A stretch of DNA of 17,597 bases. Source: Akkermansiaceae bacterium UBA4145. Its GTDB lineage: Bacteria > Verrucomicrobiota > Verrucomicrobiia > Verrucomicrobiales > Akkermansiaceae. The notes beneath the pieces are model-generated. The model was not told the DNA's origin. It did not search any database and saw only the letters and a list, made by a program, of their open reading frames with translations. The stretch lies in the NCBI GenBank assembly GCA_002380675.1, contig DFWB01000322.1:1-17597 (forward strand), written 5' to 3'. Position numbers and translations under genes: made by a program. Below, piece after piece: positions 10,401 to 16,175 of the stretch (its first letter is position 1; each line of letters starts with the position of its first letter).

Positions 10401-10555
10401 AGAACGACTCGGCTGATCTCCAGCGCCTCCTTCCAGTTACCGTCTTTCGCAAGAGCCCCAGCCTTATTTCGCAATTCAGCAGGTGACTGCCCGGACTGGG
10501 ATTGCGATGAGACCCCGGCAACAACCAGCGCAAAAAGAATCAGATAGAGTTTCAT
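4436..10555 (-). CDS. Secreted alpha-2-macroglobulin family protein lacking the thioester
   Basis: A 2039-residue protein, longer than the roughly 1650 residues of E. coli YfhM. A signal peptide (MKLYLILFALVVAGVSS) is followed by no lipobox Cys, so it is predicted periplasmic or secreted rather than lipid-anchored. About 1-380 is a helical, TPR-like extension. An MG2 domain follows near 620-710, with the family signature TDRPVYRPEQKVHF at 630-643. A Trp-rich insert lies at about 776-828. A bait-region-type domain (LDKSEYRPGEEARILV) starts near 1003. A Met/Ala/Ser-rich segment (about 1181-1267) precedes the A2M domain (WAGGVTTDEKGEAEIEVEYP from 1278). The thioester-domain helices include GGWGWF near 1582, and the C-terminus is beta-rich and receptor-domain-like. 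Bacterial homologues are thought to trap invading proteases. At the thioester site this protein reads YPYGSTENT (Ser1499, Asn1502) instead of the usual YGCxEQ, so covalent trapping should be impossible. No pbpC neighbour is present. It appears to be transcribed alone. Confidence 0.93.
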   Translation of the reverse strand: MKLYLILFALVVAGVSSQSQSGQSPAELRNKAGALAKDGNWKEALEISRVVLDTVDDRESGKDLMDSLRYLRELRKVADADELIESAVSRHSSNWGLLRQAAKSYQQLQHSGFLLDGEFRRGYHRGGGSYVECMGRDRVRSIQLVRRAIENVDENSAGVISDMYSELAGYLAMGRTGAQRVWALGVLTNLVDLPDHGDEGRLSSGSGAPVDIKGMPLVLEVPQSWESAKNDGERWRWATNESVRLAPQKEPQAKEQWARFLVQHYGVGTLAGFGRWMMQQDPDEAEAVLQVHTLKETETIAKLASGVRRFDLAPDYQFIPLLRRLSTGKQSNAGLGDQLVQVLLNRRQYADGARELKRVIAAHGKGKGNHRQSLLDQIEGEWGRFEHAPMMQAGSKPKVSFVYRNAENLKLTLHALDIDQVVDDIFKHLEGNPREINGSKLDVARIGNRLVNENQKKYLGERVDEWEVGLQPRQNHWDTRAELILPVRKAGAYLLKATPGKGPASWIVVWIADTALITQQLQKGTLFYLSESKAGAPVSGNLELFGFRVERREGVKAVLRKFDVQTKRIRKKIGVDGSVILAKGELDADFQWMAVGRSVAGGRALMGFQSHRWNDFRWDELNNSRSYGITDRPVYRPEQKVHFKFWSRTARYDLDDVSLFANRKCSVEIQHQASGKVHELKNLRTDEFGGVEGEWILPPDARLGEYQIFLQGEVPRGGIQFRVEEYKKPEFEVLVEAPDEPIRLGEVIEVKVRATYYHGAPVTDGRVKINVQRFSHTDAWFPEGQWDWLYGEGYWWFGQDYRGYPGWSKWGCIAPRPPWWGGQRWTPPELVLEKEFEIEPDGTIKVLIDTSTAKLVHGDIDHRYVLSAEVVDSSRRTVAGSGSVLVARKPFSSKVWLDRGYARPGDTVKAGYSARTLDGRAVKVKGEANLYRVTLDADGNVEEERIQSINLEEEDQGEGEVRFKAPSPGQYRFSVQLTDVKGNVEEGATVFVVRNVDDDGSKSRFNPLELVLDKSEYRPGEEARILVNTKQKNSSVLLFLRTTGGSAEEMRLVQVRGKSKEVTVKLLQKDMPNIHVQAVTLVNGEVISEVRQIVIPPEKRLLSVEVLPGKDRVKPGEKSTVKIRLKDQNGEPFEGTTAVTIYDKSLEAIAGGSNVPNLRDFFWDWTRPFYRREVRHSQSFHGSQIGKMRAPRMQTLGRFGNRFSGNANLDARSQLLSENASFGMAKSVGRAAPAAMADSMASDSLVAVNRGLEQEGGPGEAEGPQVVVRSEFADLLKWAGGVTTDEKGEAEIEVEYPDNLTTWKVKIWALGKGTRVGEGSAEVITSKDLIVRLQAPRFFVEKDEVVLSAVVHNYREDAMEVEVTLELEGGVLESIGSRGANVVIPGGGEQRVDWRVVARKEGVVMIRMKAVAHGKKGVVDAVDASDAMELKFPVYVHGMLRTESWSRSLPREKDTLSIEFEVPEDRRPGQTRLEVRYSPTVAGAMIDALPYLASYPYGSTENTVNRFVPAVITQRVLRDMQIDLAEVRNKRLNLNPQEIGDARDRASQWKVWKENPVWDVEVVDKMVSKGVQRLMEMRNRDGGWGWFSAYGSRSYPHTTAVVVHGLIVAKENGASVPAELLKGGIEWLKRYEEGQAEMIRFWKKRKKKTKQRADALDALIRRVLGAAGSDQKEMLGFLKRDRVNLPVYAKCLLGLELHRIGALQERDEVIRNVEQFLKQDQENQTAWLDLGNGGYWWRWYGSEFEAHACYLKLLALAKPGSPQASGLAKYLVNNRKHATYWKSTRDTALCVEALADYLRASGEDEADMEVEVLLDGKSIKTVKISKENLFSYDGVMTVAGDVLGTGKHKVELRRSGKGALYVNVYLTVFSKEDFLRKAGLEVKLERAYYKLVPVKASENVAGSRGQALQQRRQKFERTKLEQGDEVTSGDLIEVELSIESKNDYSYLVFEDWKAAGFEAVELRSGHGGGGLSSFVEYRDEKVALFVRSLPRGRHNLSYRLRAETPGVFSALPARAEGLYAPELRGNSDEMKVTVGELKR

Positions 10556-10585
10556 GATGAAAATAAGACTACGGCTAAGCTGCTA

Positions 10586-10594
10586 TCATATCAG
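10586..10594 (-). promoter_or_regulatory. Possible extended -10 element for the macroglobulin gene
   Basis: On the minus strand the sequence TGATATGAT matches an extended -10 (TG-N-TATAAT with one mismatch) and ends about 30 bp before the macroglobulin start. No good -35 hexamer is visible at the usual spacing, which extended -10 promoters can tolerate. It lies in the 121-bp gap between this gene and the DUF3820 gene. Prediction only. Confidence 0.3.
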
Positions 10595-10676
10595 GGCACC
10601 GTTCCCTCTGTTATGAGACACACGGAAGATCGAACCCTTGGAAAAAAATCAATATAGCATCTTACGCGGCCCTTCG

Positions 10677-11009
10677 TTACTCATGCCCGGGGTTTGAGCG
10701 AAAATCAAGTGTCTGAGAAGGTTTACGCGACAACCGGAAACGCCCTCCATTACGGTGTCTTAGCGGCTGAAAGACTTCATCTGCCCCACACTCTTTGATC
10801 TCGAAGACCGTTGCGAGCAATTCCCCCAGACGCCCTTTGGGAAAGCCCTTCTTAGCGAACCATGCAAGATACTCGGCAGGAAGATCAAACACGGGAACCC
10901 CACGGGGTGGATACGTGGAGGGTCCATACTTTCCGAACGGCATACTCGTTCTCCCTATTTCCTCGAGCAGACAACTGAAATCCTCCCTGTCAATTTCGGT
11001 GAAATCCAC
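10677..11009 (-). CDS. DUF3820 family small protein
   Basis: A 110-residue protein whose core reads MPFGKYG...VPVFDLPAEYLAWFAKKGFPKGRLGELL...VFEIKECG...PLR. This is the signature of the DUF3820 family (sometimes called putative quorum-sensing-regulated virulence factor), whose biochemical role is unknown. The family usually has FGKYKG running straight into the DLPEEYL motif. Here about seven extra residues (PSTYPPR) sit between them, and a basic tail of about 25 residues follows PLR. The start is a GTG at 11009, which gives the usual 20-odd residues before MPFGKY; an AAGGG lies immediately upstream, closer than ideal. It starts 43 bp after dinB on the same strand, so co-transcription with the polymerase is likely. 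No function is inferred from this alone. Confidence 0.8.
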   Translation of the reverse strand: MDFTEIDREDFSCLLEEIGRTSMPFGKYGPSTYPPRGVPVFDLPAEYLAWFAKKGFPKGRLGELLATVFEIKECGADEVFQPLRHRNGGRFRLSRKPSQTLDFRSNPGHE

Positions 11010-11052
11010 ACCCTTAGAAGAGCATGCCGTCTCGCATGGTCAAGACTGCAGC

Positions 11053-12120
11053 TCAAAGATCAAACTGCAACTGCGACTTACTGTCCGCATCGGCGAAGCG
11101 GACTCCAACCCCAACAAGCCGCACGCCTTTCCCCTGACTCCTACCCCAGGCCTCTTCAAGTAATTGGCGACAAATATGGCTCTCCATGACAGGCCTTGTC
11201 CCACGGTTCTGGGCAGCCACCTCCGGAGCTCGTTCCGCTGTTGTCTGCGTGAAATCAGAAAACTTCAACTTCACTACCAACGATTTAATCACCCGCTCCT
11301 GATATTTTGTGACAATTGTCTCCTCTACCCCCGATCTCAACTCTTCCATGATATCAACCAGAGCCAGAAAGTCCTCCACATCCTCTTTCAGGGTTCTCTC
11401 GCTGCTGACGGACTTGCGAATCCTATCGATCCTTACAGGCCGATTATCGATACCACGACATAGCGCATACAGCTCCAGGCCCCAGCTACCGAATAGATCT
11501 GCCAACTCAAACTTACAGATCCGCTGTAGATCTCCACAGGTAAGAACGTCTACTGACGCAAGCCTCTCCTCCGTCTTACGTCCTACCCCATGAAGCCTTC
11601 TCACGGGGAGATGCTCAAGAAACTCCTCTACCTCCCCTGGCTTGATCTCAAATTGCCCATTCGGCTTTTTCCAGTCACTAGCAATCTTGGCCAACAACTT
11701 GTTGGGTGCGATTCCCGCAGAAGCCGTCAATCCGGTTTCTTCTTCAATCCGCCTTCTGATCTGAGAAGCGATCGACACTCCTGACTCGTCATTATCCGTA
11801 ACGTCAAGGTAAGCCTCATCGAGCGAAAGTGGCTCGACCAGCTGCGTGTAGCGATTGAAAACATCCCTCACTTTCCGTGACTCCTTCCTGTAGACCTCGA
11901 ACCGGGTCGGCATCACGATCAGGCCCGGACAAAGCTGAAGGGCCTTGAAAGTAGGCATCGCCGAACGACAACCGTACTTCCGCGCTTCGTAATTCGCCGT
12001 GGTGAGCACTCCACGCTCCCTTCCTCCCACCGCCACGGGCTTCCCTTTAAGCGAAGGATTATCGCGCACCTCGATCGCGGCATAAAAGCAGTCCATATCG
12101 ATGTGCAGAATCGAACGCAT
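11053..12120 (-). CDS. dinB: DNA polymerase IV (Y-family translesion polymerase)
   Basis: Taking the ATG at 12120 gives a 355-residue protein that begins MRSILHIDMDCFYAAIE, exactly like DinB. A longer frame from a GTG at 12168 adds 16 residues without family similarity and is rejected. Catalytic carboxylates are Asp8 in the first motif and Asp101-Glu102 in SLDEAYLDVTD. Tyr13 sits at the steric-gate position that excludes ribonucleotides. GIAPNKLLAKIASDWKKPNG is the conserved palm/thumb segment. The C-terminus ends QLQFDL, a plausible sliding-clamp binding motif of the QLxLF/QLxLxL type. The enzyme copies damaged DNA with low fidelity. DinB is often SOS-controlled, but no complete verrucomicrobial LexA box (TGTTC-N4-GAACA) is seen upstream; only a half-site GAACA occurs, at 12163-12167. 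It lies 201 bp after the aldolase gene and is followed by the DUF3820 gene. Confidence 0.96.
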   Translation of the reverse strand: MRSILHIDMDCFYAAIEVRDNPSLKGKPVAVGGRERGVLTTANYEARKYGCRSAMPTFKALQLCPGLIVMPTRFEVYRKESRKVRDVFNRYTQLVEPLSLDEAYLDVTDNDESGVSIASQIRRRIEEETGLTASAGIAPNKLLAKIASDWKKPNGQFEIKPGEVEEFLEHLPVRRLHGVGRKTEERLASVDVLTCGDLQRICKFELADLFGSWGLELYALCRGIDNRPVRIDRIRKSVSSERTLKEDVEDFLALVDIMEELRSGVEETIVTKYQERVIKSLVVKLKFSDFTQTTAERAPEVAAQNRGTRPVMESHICRQLLEEAWGRSQGKGVRLVGVGVRFADADSKSQLQFDL

Positions 12121-12321
12121 CCGAACAAATGTTACTTCAAAAGACCAATATCTCAAACACGTGAACACCCGAACGGACGAAGCCCCATGGCGTGGATGCT
12201 GGAATTAGAGCAAAACAATATCAGACAGCCCTCGACTATCATGCCGTAACATCTTGCCGCTGAGGTGAGCTCCCAGCTCAACCTCTCCCATACTGTCACT
12301 CCAGAATCTATGACACCACCG
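12121..12321. other. Intergenic region between BMC operon and dinB
   Basis: This 201-bp gap is the longest gene-free stretch. It contains an inverted repeat at 12262-12285 (listed separately), a lone LexA-like half-site at 12163-12167, and an AT-rich TCTAAT (minus strand, 12204-12209) that could be a -10 for dinB but has no matching -35. No RNA gene or reading frame with family similarity is seen. Confidence 0.4.
12262..12285. terminator. Inverted repeat after the BMC operon, possible terminator
   Basis: On the minus strand GAGGTTGAGCT, loop GGG, then AGCTCACCTC can form a 10-bp stem with one bulged base, 37 bp after the aldolase stop codon. It is well placed to end the BMC transcript. No T-run follows on either strand, so it may be only an attenuating or mRNA-protecting hairpin. 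Confidence 0.35.
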
Positions 12322-13395
12322 TCATCCCGACAGCTGGCCCATGATCTGTTCAGTCAGCGATTTTACGAGTTCCTCCGCATTCGCGTCGAGCTCGCCCTCA
12401 GGCGCTCCGGGTTGACCTCCCGGTAATTCGCAGACCGCTCCCGGTCGGAACTCGGAGTTATCACATAGCTCGCACTCCTTCCAACCTGCACGTTTATCCT
12501 CCATTCCTAGACTTGCCCGAAGCTCGATCAACTCCTTTGCCTGACTACCAGTGATGGTCAGAAGATCTTTCCCCTTTAGCTGAGCGGCGAGCAGGACCGT
12601 CTGACAATAAGCATCCGTGTTTTCCATTTTCCAGTAGGCGTCCTCTATATCCTTGCCCCACGTAATCACTCCATGATTGATCATCAGAACCGACATATGC
12701 TCGATCGCTGCTTCACCAACAGCCTTGGCATTCGCCGGAGTTCCCGGCGTCTGGTAATCCGCCATACCTATCTCTCCCAGGAAGACCTCAGCCTCTGGAA
12801 TCATACAGGTGGGCGGACGCACACCTGCGACCGCAAAGGCAGTTCCATGCGGTGGATGAGCATGACAACAGGCCTTCGCCTTTGGCTGCCTCTTCATGAT
12901 CGCCATATGAGTTAGACACTCACTGGTGCGTCGCCTCGTCCCAGCAAGCTGATTTCCATCAAGATCGATCAGAGCCATATCCTCCGGCCGCATAAATCCT
13001 TTAGAGATCAGAGTGGGAGTACAGAGAACCAGATTATCCCCGACTCTGATTGTGAGGTTCCCACCATTCCCATCTGTGTAGTTCTTTCTCCACATCCGGT
13101 CGCCAATGTCGACCATCCTCTCCTTAAGATCCGTGAGTTCCTTCGAGCGGAAGAACCTTGCAATTTCCTCCGGAGATTTTGGATCACTCCCCGGGTCCCA
13201 TCGGAACTCATAGTCGGGAATACCTGGCACTACCGGCTCCGAAGCATCCGATTCAACCCGTCTGCGACGGGATTGGGAATCCTTGATCACATCTTTAGCT
13301 GTAGGCGTCAGAAGTGCTCCCTCGGGGATCGAATCCAAGCCCTTTCCCTCCCGGAGAAGCCCCTCTACATCTCTGCCAGTAAATACCTTTTTCAT
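12322..13395 (-). CDS. BMC-associated class II aldolase (probable fuculose/rhamnulose-1-phosphate aldolase)
   Basis: Zinc-dependent class II aldolase/adducin family. In PV-type microcompartments this is the signature enzyme, splitting fuculose- or rhamnulose-1-phosphate into dihydroxyacetone phosphate and L-lactaldehyde. With the ATG at 13395 it has 357 residues against about 215 for E. coli FucA. Residues 1-80 are an extra N-terminal part with the segment GALLTPTAKDVI (26-37) and a basic stretch (RRRR, 43-46). The catalytic core is about 84-280: Glu159 matches the FucA catalytic Glu, His178 and His180 (HAHPPHG) plus His241 (NHG) are the zinc ligands. After the core come Cys308, Cys311 and Cys322, a Gly/Pro linker, and a final amphipathic helix (NAEELVKSLTEQIMGQL) that looks like an encapsulation peptide. 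An AGAAGG-type ribosome site decides the start; an upstream in-frame start at 13566 is rejected because it overlaps the BMC-P gene. Last gene of the operon. Confidence 0.9.
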   Translation of the reverse strand: MKKVFTGRDVEGLLREGKGLDSIPEGALLTPTAKDVIKDSQSRRRRVESDASEPVVPGIPDYEFRWDPGSDPKSPEEIARFFRSKELTDLKERMVDIGDRMWRKNYTDGNGGNLTIRVGDNLVLCTPTLISKGFMRPEDMALIDLDGNQLAGTRRRTSECLTHMAIMKRQPKAKACCHAHPPHGTAFAVAGVRPPTCMIPEAEVFLGEIGMADYQTPGTPANAKAVGEAAIEHMSVLMINHGVITWGKDIEDAYWKMENTDAYCQTVLLAAQLKGKDLLTITGSQAKELIELRASLGMEDKRAGWKECELCDNSEFRPGAVCELPGGQPGAPEGELDANAEELVKSLTEQIMGQLSG

Positions 13396-13396
13396 A

Positions 13397-13405
13397 CTTC
13401 CTTCT
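13397..13405 (-). promoter_or_regulatory. Ribosome binding site of the aldolase gene
   Basis: The minus strand reads AGAAGGAAG directly before the aldolase ATG (one base between), overlapping the region just past the BMC-P stop codon. It is one of the two clearest Shine-Dalgarno sequences in the operon and fixes the aldolase start at 13395. Confidence 0.7.
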
Positions 13406-13726
13406 TTAATCGTCGTCGTCCTCTGGAGGATACGGGTGATGTTCAATCCAGTCGAAAATTGCCACAGTGATGGCATCGATAGGGGTCGGAGCCTTAAAAG
13501 GAGCGGTCGCTTCTGCTCCCTCCACAAAACCCACAATATCCGTCTCTCCTGCCCCCAGATCGTCATAAACCACCAGAGATGGCAGAGATGTCATGCGAGG
13601 CTCAATATCGCATGCCGTATTCAACTGCTCTCCCTCAAGCGGATTGACCAGAAGCCAGCGGGTAGCCCGAAGAGCCGGATCCTGCACCCCCATGGTAACC
13701 TTCCCAATAACTTGTCCAATCCGCAT
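13406..13726 (-). CDS. BMC-P shell vertex protein (EutN/CcmL family), acidic tail
   Basis: A 106-residue EutN/CcmL/CsoS4-type protein. These form pentamers that cap the vertices of microcompartment shells. It begins MRIGQVIGKVTMGVQDPALR, matching the family pattern M-x-[IL]-x-x-VIG-x-V; LLVNPL and VVYDDLGAGETDIVGFVEG match the central strands and the Gly-rich turn, and ITVAIFDWI the last strand. The C-terminus is unusual, ending HHPYPPEDDDD, an acidic tail absent from the other two BMC-P proteins here. It starts 2 bp after the preceding BMC-P gene and its stop is 10 bp before the aldolase ATG, so translation is probably coupled. It is the most divergent of the three vertex proteins, and may occupy a special vertex or contact cargo; that is speculation. 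Confidence 0.92.
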   Translation of the reverse strand: MRIGQVIGKVTMGVQDPALRATRWLLVNPLEGEQLNTACDIEPRMTSLPSLVVYDDLGAGETDIVGFVEGAEATAPFKAPTPIDAITVAIFDWIEHHPYPPEDDDD

Positions 13727-13728
13727 AA

Positions 13729-13989
13729 TTACTCGTCGATAAGACCCTGAATATAATTTCGAACCGGCGAACTCTCATCATCCACGATGCCCCGCGCACC
13801 AATTCCGTCGGTACTTACGAAAACACGCTGGTGGAGCGCTGCACCAAAAAGGTCGATCGCAACAAAGGGAGGCGCCCCATTAGACTCTCCATCCGAGTTC
13901 TCTTGCCTGCACAGAAGCAGGCTAAACCCCTTCAAACTTGGATGACTGTGGGTCGCAACCGCATTCCCAACTACTCGACACATCAACAT
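13729..13989 (-). CDS. BMC-P shell vertex protein (EutN/CcmL family)
   Basis: An 86-residue EutN/CcmL-type pentameric shell protein. The start MLMCRVVGNAVATHSHPSL aligns residue for residue with canonical starts such as MxxAKVIGTVVAT, which favours ATG 13989 over the ATG at 13983. LLLCRQ corresponds to the second strand, PFVAIDLFGAALHQRVFVSTDG to the central strands and turn. The C-terminus (SSPVRNYIQGLIDE) departs from the usual VDSVD-type ending and forms a short helix-like tail, a feature seen in some BMC-P proteins. It begins 6 bp after the aldehyde dehydrogenase stop and ends 2 bp before the next BMC-P gene, so it belongs to the same transcript. Likely role is closing vertices of the polyhedral shell. 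Confidence 0.9.
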   Translation of the reverse strand: MLMCRVVGNAVATHSHPSLKGFSLLLCRQENSDGESNGAPPFVAIDLFGAALHQRVFVSTDGIGARGIVDDESSPVRNYIQGLIDE

Positions 13990-13995
13990 CGCGAC

Positions 13996-15504
13996 CTATA
14001 CAATCCTCAGGTTTTCTACCATCACGCAACGCCTGACCCGGGTAAACGTTTTGGGCGTTGTAATTCCCTCGCCTGTTGTAGTGGCAACCGAATAGCTCAG
14101 ATACCCTTCGCCTCCCAGCCCGAGACCTGCAACACACGGGCCGTTCTTCACAAAAATCGTCGTATCCATCTGACGCCCCATGTGAGTCATATGGCCCACA
14201 TTCGTTGAGTGAATAATCGCTGAATGACGGTAGTTATGCTCCGCAACCTTCGCTTGCTCCACTGCGGTCTCAAAGTCAGCCACTGGAACAATAGGAACCA
14301 TCGGCATCATCTGCTCTTCCTGAACATAGGGGTGACTCTCATCCGCCTCCGCGAACAGCAGCTCACAGTGATCACTGAAATTTGCACCCGCAGCTGCAGC
14401 GAGGCGGGCCGGACTGGCCCCAACGAAGTCGCGATTCACAACCGCGTGGGAGCATCCACCCCCATCATCTTTCTGGGTAAAGGCCACACTCGTTAACTTC
14501 TCCAGCTGCGTTCCAGTCAACTTTCCAGCACCTGCACGTTCAAGCGATGCCATAAATTCCTTATAAACCGAATCGACTACGAACACGGCCTTCTCCCCGA
14601 TACAGAGAAGGTTGTTATCAAAAGAAGCTCCCTCGATCACGCTTTGGGCTGCCGCTGTGAGATCTGCGGTTTCATCCACCACTACAACGGGGTTACCGGG
14701 ACCTGCACAAATAGCCCTCTTTCCAGAAGTCATGGCCGCCTTAACAACAGCTGGCCCTCCGGTGATCACCATTATCGCGATCAGATCGTGTTTCGATATC
14801 TGCTCAAAAGATTCCAGCGTTGGACTTTCAATGACGCAGATCAGGTTTTCAATCCCGAGCTCTTTTGCGATCGCACGGTTGTATTCCCGGGCAGCCAACG
14901 CTGCGCTTTTAGCCCCACCCGGATGAGGATTGAAGACCACCGCATTCCCCGCGGCGACCATGTTGATCACATTCCCGGTCAAGGTTGGAACCGAATGCGT
15001 TACCGGAAGAATGGCACCCACCACTCCGAATGGGGCATACTCCTCAAGGGTAATCCCATTATCTCCGCTTAGAGCATAGGGCTGGAGCCACTCAACCCCG
15101 GGCACCTTGTCCATAATCTCCAACTTTGCGACCTTGTGATCCAAGCGGCCAATTCCTGTTTCCTTTAGTTCAAACCGGCCCCAGCTCTCCGTGTTGGCTG
15201 CACAGACACTCTTGACGATCTCAATCACTTTAGAGCGCCCCTCCAACCCAAGATTCTTCAATTGAAGAAATGAGTCCTGAGCCGCATGAGCCGCAGTGTT
15301 TACGCAATCAAAGACACCAAAGTGTCCAGCTCCTGCTTTTGGCCCAGAATGACAGCCACAGCTGCCTCCTGGAGACGATGCGGTCTGCGGGGCGGAGCCT
15401 GACCCCGCAGCGGGAACTCCAGCTGAGCTGACCGGGCGCCCCAGATCTGCCATCACCTTCTCCACAACTCCCCGGAGCATGTCTTGGTCAATCTTAGTAC
15501 TCAT
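13996..15504 (-). CDS. BMC-associated CoA-acylating aldehyde dehydrogenase (PduP-like)
   Basis: A 502-residue member of the PduP/EutE branch of aldehyde dehydrogenases, which convert an aldehyde, NAD+ and CoA to acyl-CoA and NADH. In PV-type compartments the substrate is expected to be L-lactaldehyde from the aldolase. Residues 6-22 (DQDMLRGVVEKVMADLG) form an amphipathic helix like the PduP encapsulation peptide, followed by a Ser/Gly/Ala/Pro linker (about 23-60) that includes Cys49-Gly-Cys51-His52. The catalytic domain starts near 60. Cys301 in FDNNLLCIGEK matches the nucleophile of PduP (FDNNLPCIAEK). GPGNPVVVVDETAD, GGEGYLSYSVATTTGEGITT and TRVRRC are further family motifs. AAAGGAA upstream of ATG 15504 is a good ribosome site. 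It lies between BMC-P genes, supporting cargo status. The acyl group used cannot be read from sequence. Confidence 0.94.
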   Translation of the reverse strand: MSTKIDQDMLRGVVEKVMADLGRPVSSAGVPAAGSGSAPQTASSPGGSCGCHSGPKAGAGHFGVFDCVNTAAHAAQDSFLQLKNLGLEGRSKVIEIVKSVCAANTESWGRFELKETGIGRLDHKVAKLEIMDKVPGVEWLQPYALSGDNGITLEEYAPFGVVGAILPVTHSVPTLTGNVINMVAAGNAVVFNPHPGGAKSAALAAREYNRAIAKELGIENLICVIESPTLESFEQISKHDLIAIMVITGGPAVVKAAMTSGKRAICAGPGNPVVVVDETADLTAAAQSVIEGASFDNNLLCIGEKAVFVVDSVYKEFMASLERAGAGKLTGTQLEKLTSVAFTQKDDGGGCSHAVVNRDFVGASPARLAAAAGANFSDHCELLFAEADESHPYVQEEQMMPMVPIVPVADFETAVEQAKVAEHNYRHSAIIHSTNVGHMTHMGRQMDTTIFVKNGPCVAGLGLGGEGYLSYSVATTTGEGITTPKTFTRVRRCVMVENLRIV

Positions 15505-15508
15505 AGTG

Positions 15509-15518
15509 TTCCTTTCCC
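15509..15518 (-). promoter_or_regulatory. Ribosome binding site of the aldehyde dehydrogenase gene
   Basis: The minus strand reads GGGAAAGGAA four bases before the ATG at 15504. This is a strong Shine-Dalgarno match and may raise expression of the cargo enzyme over the neighbouring shell genes, most of which have weak sites. Confidence 0.65.
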
Positions 15519-15533
15519 AATTTTGAGTAAGAC

Positions 15534-15842
15534 CTACGACCCGTCGTAGACTTTACCTCCAAGAACATCGACGCTGTCCACGACCGCAACGACGGCGGCA
15601 TCAACAGGAAGCTGCTTCAGCCCGCCTGCCTGCCTTGCGGAACTACCTTGGCAGAACATGACCATCGCCCCCTCTCCTGCACCAACCGTGTCAACGGCCA
15701 CAATGGTATTGGAACCATCGCGAAATTGCGTCGGATCGGCCTCGTCGACAAGCTTTGGACGAAGGATGAGGAGCTTCTGGCCCACCATACTCTCGTCTTT
15801 CTTGGTGGCCACCACGTGACCAATGACCTCTGCGAGAAACAT
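15534..15842 (-). CDS. BMC-P shell vertex protein (EutN/CcmL family)
   Basis: A 102-residue pentameric vertex protein and the most canonical of the three here. It begins MFLAEVIGHVVATKKDESM, followed by VGQKLLILRP, NTIVAVDTVGAGEGAMVMFCQGSSARQA and VVAVVDSVDV, all in the expected order for EutN/CcmL proteins; GAGEGAMVMFCQGSSAR is the characteristic turn near the pentamer pore. It starts 19 bp after the BMC-H gene and is followed by the aldehyde dehydrogenase after 29 bp. Expected role is to close the twelve vertices of the shell. Confidence 0.95.
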   Translation of the reverse strand: MFLAEVIGHVVATKKDESMVGQKLLILRPKLVDEADPTQFRDGSNTIVAVDTVGAGEGAMVMFCQGSSARQAGGLKQLPVDAAVVAVVDSVDVLGGKVYDGS

Positions 15843-15861
15843 TACTCTCAGGGATCCTTAC

Positions 15862-16161
15862 CTATTTCGACTTCGGAGCCGGCTTCTCACCCACAATCAC
15901 GGGGTCAATTGCCTCGTCCGGACGAGCTATCACGTGCGCGGTGACTACCTCGCCGAGACTAGCCGCAGTATCAGCACCTGCATCAATTGCAGCTTTTACT
16001 GCGGCCACATCGCCAGTTACCACTGCATTACAAAGGCCACTGCCTATGCTCCGCATCGGTCCTGTCAACTCGACGCTTGCAGCCTTAAGAGCCGCATCTA
16101 CGCCACTGACGAGACAACACAGACCGCGTGTCTCGAGAAGTCCTACTGCTTGTTTTCCCAT
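15862..16161 (-). CDS. BMC-H hexameric shell protein
   Basis: A 99-residue single-BMC-domain protein of the PduA/PduJ/CcmK type, which tiles the facets of the shell as hexamers. MGKQAVGLLETRGL matches the family start, LKAASVEL the lysine-containing edge region, SIGSGL (38-43) the central pore loop with the common GSG, and DVAAVKAAIDAG the following helix; EVVTAHVIARP closes the domain. A basic, Pro-rich tail (GEKPAPKSK) extends beyond the fold. Cys15-Cys16 and Cys44, the residue just after the pore loop where Val is common, are unusual. It lies 14 bp after the acetate kinase gene. The pore suggests passage of small polar molecules, but its selectivity is not known. Confidence 0.96.
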   Translation of the reverse strand: MGKQAVGLLETRGLCCLVSGVDAALKAASVELTGPMRSIGSGLCNAVVTGDVAAVKAAIDAGADTAASLGEVVTAHVIARPDEAIDPVIVGEKPAPKSK

Positions 16162-16175
16162 TGTTCTATTGTTGT

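Noticed and set aside
10630..10660. T-run (minus strand) after the DUF3820 gene as an intrinsic terminator
   Set aside because: The run of seven T has no stable GC-rich hairpin directly before it.
12123..12133. GAACA-A-TGTTA inverted repeat near the dinB start as a LexA box
   Set aside because: The half-sites are in the wrong order (GAACA before TGTT) and spacing for the TGTTC-N4-GAACA motif.
12121..12168. GTG start extending DinB by 16 residues
   Set aside because: DinB proteins begin at M-R-x-I-x-H-x-D, which matches ATG 12120; the added residues have no family similarity.
13396..13566. Upstream in-frame start extending the aldolase by 57 residues
   Set aside because: The extension overlaps the BMC-P coding region, lacks similarity, and the ATG at 13395 has a strong ribosome site.
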